Shown in pieces: positions 31,764 to 34,420 of a stretch of DNA of 34,420 nt; position 1 is the stretch's first letter, and every line of letters begins with the position of its first letter. The position numbers were made by a program, and so were the translations under genes. Below the pieces are notes generated by a model. It worked only from the letters and a program-made list of their open reading frames with translations. It ran no database searches and was not told the origin of the DNA. The stretch spans positions 1-34,420 of the IMG/VR virus record IMGVR_UViG_3300030117_000547. The stretch is one strand, 5' to 3'. The DNA is from a virus.

Positions 31764-31793
31764 AAAAAGAGAACGAGAAATCTCGCTCTCTTT
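31764..31793 (-). terminator. Rho-independent terminator inside the minus-strand operon
   Basis: Read on the minus strand: AAAGAGAGCGAGA, two T, TCTCGTTCTCTTT, then further T. The arms pair over 13 positions with one G-U wobble, and the T run follows at once. It lies 13 bases beyond the SSB-like gene stop, so it should reduce transcription into the small genes downstream. The next ribosome site begins in the same bases. Confidence 0.7.
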
Positions 31794-31806
31794 CTTGGAT
31801 TGATTA

Positions 31807-32115
31807 TTAAAACGGAATGTCGTCATCAGAAAATTGCTCCACCTCTGGTTCTGGCTTAGGTTCTGGTTGTCGTTGTTGTTGAGGAATATCCAATCTGGCA
31901 TATTTATATTCGTTGCCATTCTTAGAGGTTCTATTCCACAAGGCAACTCGCATTTCTACGCTATCCCCTTTCTCCTCTTTTATTTTGTTTACCAACTCTT
32001 TTAAGAGTCCCTTAGTTAAAGCAACTTTACCTGTCCAGTCTGGTTGTTTATCAGTCTGTTTATAGTTATTGGTATAGATTGCTCCGTCTGATTGTAGTCT
32101 TTCTTCGTATGCCAT
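31807..32115 (-). CDS. SSB-like single-stranded DNA-binding protein
   Basis: 102 aa. About 75 residues with alternating strands (W-T-G-K-V-A-L, M-R-V-A-L-W, Y-A-R-L-D-I) could form a minimal OB-type domain. A Pro/Glu/Gln linker leads to a C-terminal tip D-D-D-I-P-F. That tip matches the end of E. coli SSB, which recruits recombination and repair proteins. It lies three bases after the annealing-protein gene, the expected partner. The core domain is not an obvious canonical SSB, so the call relies on the tip and the neighbours. Confidence 0.7.
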   Translation of the reverse strand: MAYEERLQSDGAIYTNNYKQTDKQPDWTGKVALTKGLLKELVNKIKEEKGDSVEMRVALWNRTSKNGNEYKYARLDIPQQQRQPEPKPEPEVEQFSDDDIPF

Positions 32116-32118
32116 AAT

Positions 32119-32835
32119 TTACTCCTTATTTTCTTGGCTATTATCTTCAAGCGATTCAGCATGATCTTTAAATATCTGATCTAGTTTTTCCTTATGTAAT
32201 GGAAAATCTGTTTTCAGCCTAGCTATTGCTTCTGTATTTGCTTTGTAGAAACCAGTTAATTCTTCTTTGGTTTCTTGCATAACAATTAACTTCTCAGTAG
32301 CTTCAAGAAAAGTATCTGCCCATGCTTCATTAAAAGTTTCCTCGCTTACTTCTGGCTTAGGTTCTTCTTTAGCCTCAGCTTTCTTTTTAGGAGGGGTCTT
32401 TTTCTTTTTAGGTTGTTCATCTTTTTCCTCACTCGGCAGATGATCGTCCCATACGGCATAGACACTCATGCCTAATCCAAACATTGCAAGATTTTTAACC
32501 AAGCATCTTTGTCTATTGTCATTAACTTGTCTTGCGTTTGGGTTGACAACAGGATTGTTCTTATAGTCCATAACTGGAAGCGACATACTTCTAAGATGAC
32601 TGCCAATCTGTACTTGAGTTATAACCTCTGCTGTTCCGTCTGGTAATGTCCTGTATGGAATCCCATCGTAATCTACAAAACTATAGATCGCTTCTGGATA
32701 ATGCTCCATAAGTAACATCCATGCTCTCGCCCAAGAAAGATAGGTTAAGTTCATCTTTTCTTCGGTGTATTCAGAGACATCTACATTATGTAATGTTTCC
32801 CATATTTCCTTGAAAGTAAGTTCTTTATCAGCCAT
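32119..32835 (-). CDS. Sak3-type single-strand annealing protein (DUF1071)
   Basis: 238 aa. The opening contains L-T-Y-L-S-W-A-R-A-W-M-L-L-M-E-H-Y-P, the signature I associate with Sak3/DUF1071 recombinases. After it come strand-rich V-I-T-Q-V-Q-I-G and R-Q-V-N-D-N-R-Q-R-C-L-V-K-N-L-A-M-F-G-L-G. The tail is Lys/Glu rich and disordered. Such proteins anneal complementary strands during phage recombination and replication. It overlaps the exonuclease gene upstream by 8 bp and is followed by the SSB-like gene, giving a complete Red-type set. Confidence 0.85.
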   Translation of the reverse strand: MADKELTFKEIWETLHNVDVSEYTEEKMNLTYLSWARAWMLLMEHYPEAIYSFVDYDGIPYRTLPDGTAEVITQVQIGSHLRSMSLPVMDYKNNPVVNPNARQVNDNRQRCLVKNLAMFGLGMSVYAVWDDHLPSEEKDEQPKKKKTPPKKKAEAKEEPKPEVSEETFNEAWADTFLEATEKLIVMQETKEELTGFYKANTEAIARLKTDFPLHKEKLDQIFKDHAESLEDNSQENKE

Positions 32836-33751
32836 TACTCACCCCCACTTCTTTTTCAATATTCATAAGTTTCTCCTCTTGATATTGATTACAAAATTCA
32901 GCCACAGGACAATAACTTTCGCATCGAACAGACTTTCCTAAAGCCACCTCTACACTCAAGTCTTTCTCGTCCTTATGACCACTTATATACTTATCAGCCT
33001 CCTCTTGAGAGTCCAAGACACGCAAGGCGCTCTTTCTACCCTTCTTGATGACTCTGTAAGTATCTTCTTTCTTCCACCTATCAGCATCAGAACACTCTGG
33101 CAATGTGCCATTAATGAGATAGTCTGCTTCCGCTTCTTGGTGAAATGAAACCTTTTCTTCTATAAAGCTTTGTTGTTCTTCGTCAGTCCACATAGGGATA
33201 TTGATGACTGTAACTGGTGCGGGAGGGTAATCACCACCACTTCTTTCGTACTGGAATTTTGACCAATCCCTGCTGATCGCAATAATATTTAACTGGTCAA
33301 TAGTTTTCCCACTTTGCTGTTTTGCTAGCCACGCATAACAATTTAATTGTTGCACCCAATCTGGTTTCTCGTCTTTCAATGCGTTCATAACTGTCCACGC
33401 ACTGGTTACTTTATAATCTTTAAGAGTATTGTCGTCTAATGAAATGCTATCTGTCTGTCCGCTTATTTTCCACCCCTTAACATTGGCATACATTCTTTCT
33501 TCTACAAGCGTATCTTCTTTTCCTTCATTGGCTCTTTCCAATATGGTATGAACACTCTGTCCCAAAAGAATCCATATCCTTTCAGATATATCTGCGGTTA
33601 GTTCTTCTTGATGATGCTCGCTTAATATAGATATTTGTGGAGGTTGGAGTAATCCAGTTATAGACTTAATTGAATCTCCTTTAGAGTAGTTATCGTTTTC
33701 TACTGCCCTAATAATCTCTTTCGGTATGTTGTGTTTGTTTGTATATTTCAT
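32828..33751 (-). CDS. RecB/Cas4-like PD-(D/E)XK exonuclease
   Basis: 307 aa from the ATG at 33751, which forms an ATGA overlap with the upstream stop; a TTG at 33766 is an alternative. RecB-family nuclease motifs are G-Q-S-V-H (His68), G-Q-T-D (Asp101), D-Y-K (Asp112, Lys114) and Q-Q-L-N-C-Y (Gln135, Tyr139). C-terminal Cys at 277, 281 and 287 and an earlier one at 220 could hold an Fe-S cluster, as in Cas4/AddB relatives, though the order differs. It would resect double-strand ends for the annealing protein encoded next. Not linked to any CRISPR locus here. Confidence 0.85.
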   Translation of the reverse strand: MKYTNKHNIPKEIIRAVENDNYSKGDSIKSITGLLQPPQISILSEHHQEELTADISERIWILLGQSVHTILERANEGKEDTLVEERMYANVKGWKISGQTDSISLDDNTLKDYKVTSAWTVMNALKDEKPDWVQQLNCYAWLAKQQSGKTIDQLNIIAISRDWSKFQYERSGGDYPPAPVTVINIPMWTDEEQQSFIEEKVSFHQEAEADYLINGTLPECSDADRWKKEDTYRVIKKGRKSALRVLDSQEEADKYISGHKDEKDLSVEVALGKSVRCESYCPVAEFCNQYQEEKLMNIEKEVGVSNG

Positions 33752-34420
33752 TGTTTCTTTAACCAATCCTCATATATTTCTTCATTGATATATTTTGATT
33801 TGTGCCTATACGCATTAGCAACATTCATTCCTATTTCTTTAGCTATAATCCTCATTGGTTTGCTTGTTCTCATTCCTTCCATAATCATTTCGCTTCTTCT
33901 TTTAATTTCCTTCTCTGATAAAGATGTAGCTTCTAAAAGACTAGGCGGTGCGCTTCTTTCAAATTGATAGCCAAGTTCTCTCATTTCTTTACAGTGTTGA
34001 GAGACTCTTACTGTGCTTAGGTTCAGCGCTTCTGCTATTTGATCGAGGGTTTTACCCTTAGCTTTCATTTCTTTAATGAATTTATATCTGTGCGTATAAT
34101 CAAGTTCTCTGCTTGTTCTGTTTGCTCTAGGAAAAATCTTACCTATTAGTCTGAGTCTTTTTTCAGCTAATCTTACTTGTGCTACCTTGTAATTAGCGAG
34201 ACCATTCCTCCAATCGTAATAATCTGAATCTTTATACCTCTTTAAAACTTCTTTTTCCGCATCAAAGTTTCCATACTTGCTGTCAAGCCTTAATATCCTT
34301 TTCTCCTCGCTTCTTGCTTCTAATGCGTATCTTCCCTCTGATCTTAGTATATTTATAATTTGTCTTGCTCGCTCCCTGCTTCCGACACCATACTTTGTAG
34401 CGATTTCTTCATAAGTAGCA
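33748..34420 (-). CDS. Multi-HTH DNA-binding protein (5' partial)
   Basis: The minus-strand frame is open from 33748 to the window edge, so the ATG at 34068 is internal and the true start is outside. The visible 224 residues carry at least three helix-turn-helix-like segments: Y-E-E-I-A-T-K-Y-G-V-G-S-R-E-R-A near the edge, L-D-Q-I-A-E-A-L-N-L-S-T-V-R-V-S-Q-H in the middle, and M-R-I-I-A-K-E-I-G-M-N-V-A-N-A near the end. The middle part is rich in Arg and Tyr. It heads the recombination genes and overlaps the exonuclease by 4 bp. It may be a transcription regulator or a replication-initiation protein. Confidence 0.65.
   Translation of the reverse strand, partial: ATYEEIATKYGVGSRERARQIINILRSEGRYALEARSEEKRILRLDSKYGNFDAEKEVLKRYKDSDYYDWRNGLANYKVAQVRLAEKRLRLIGKIFPRANRTSRELDYTHRYKFIKEMKAKGKTLDQIAEALNLSTVRVSQHCKEMRELGYQFERSAPPSLLEATSLSEKEIKRRSEMIMEGMRTSKPMRIIAKEIGMNVANAYRHKSKYINEEIYEDWLKKQ

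Noticed and set aside
32828-33751. Cas4-type nuclease as a sign of a CRISPR-Cas locus
   Set aside because: No Cas1/Cas2 or repeat array nearby; the neighbours are annealing and SSB-like proteins, so a phage recombination exonuclease is the better reading.
34066-34068. ATG at 34068 (minus strand) as the start of the HTH protein
   Set aside because: The same frame stays open to the right edge and encodes a further HTH-like segment, so the start is outside the window.

Overview
This window is part of an AT-rich tailed-phage genome, most likely a marine phage of a Gram-negative host. It could instead be a prophage or a metagenome-assembled phage contig. The phage call rests on three things: a tail fibre with a self-cleaving S74 chaperone domain, a podovirus-like set of tail and ejection proteins, and a recombination/DNA-modification module on the opposite strand. 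A two-membrane host is inferred from a spanin pair and outer-membrane lipoproteins. I see no integrase, tRNA, rRNA, CRISPR array or insertion sequence. The exact host is not decidable from the sequence.

Plus strand, 1-28625: one long, very tightly packed late-type operon. It opens with the end of a repeat-rich tail fibre (1-2373), a small unknown protein and a 2OG-Fe(II) oxygenase-like protein. Next come several small membrane proteins that look like holins or antiholins, plus a thermonuclease (3441-5172). A curli-like cassette follows (5144-10692): CsgF-like, CsgG-like lipoprotein pore, a curlin-repeat protein, an exported FecR-domain protein, a second curlin-repeat protein and a CHASE2-adenylate cyclase. 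Then the lysis set resumes with an inner/outer spanin pair and a GH24 endolysin (10689-11827). Virion genes fill 11829-28625: a tail tubular/stabilisation protein, two small proteins, a 1112-aa protein, a gp13-like GNAT-fold protein, a Gln/Ala-rich 468-aa protein, a 653-aa protein and a giant 2402-aa polyvalent protein with two HExxH metallopeptidase signatures.

Minus strand, 34420-28563: read right to left, this holds a multi-HTH DNA-binding protein (cut by the window edge), a RecB/Cas4-like exonuclease, a Sak3-type annealing protein and an SSB-like protein. After an intra-operon terminator come a run of small unknown genes, a Ref-like HNH nuclease, an orphan DNA methyltransferase, a 43-aa conserved small protein, a PD-(D/E)XK nuclease and a terminal unknown gene. 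That last gene overlaps the end of the giant virion gene tail to tail by 63 bp.

The most striking content is the curli-like secretion and cyclic-nucleotide signalling cassette, which sits between the holin-like genes and the spanin/endolysin genes of a phage late operon. CsgG/CsgF-like genes have, as I recall, been noted in some marine phages. The combination here with two Cys-containing curlin-repeat proteins, FecR and a CHASE2 cyclase looks unusual and deserves follow-up. No stretch above 300 bases lacks a gene.
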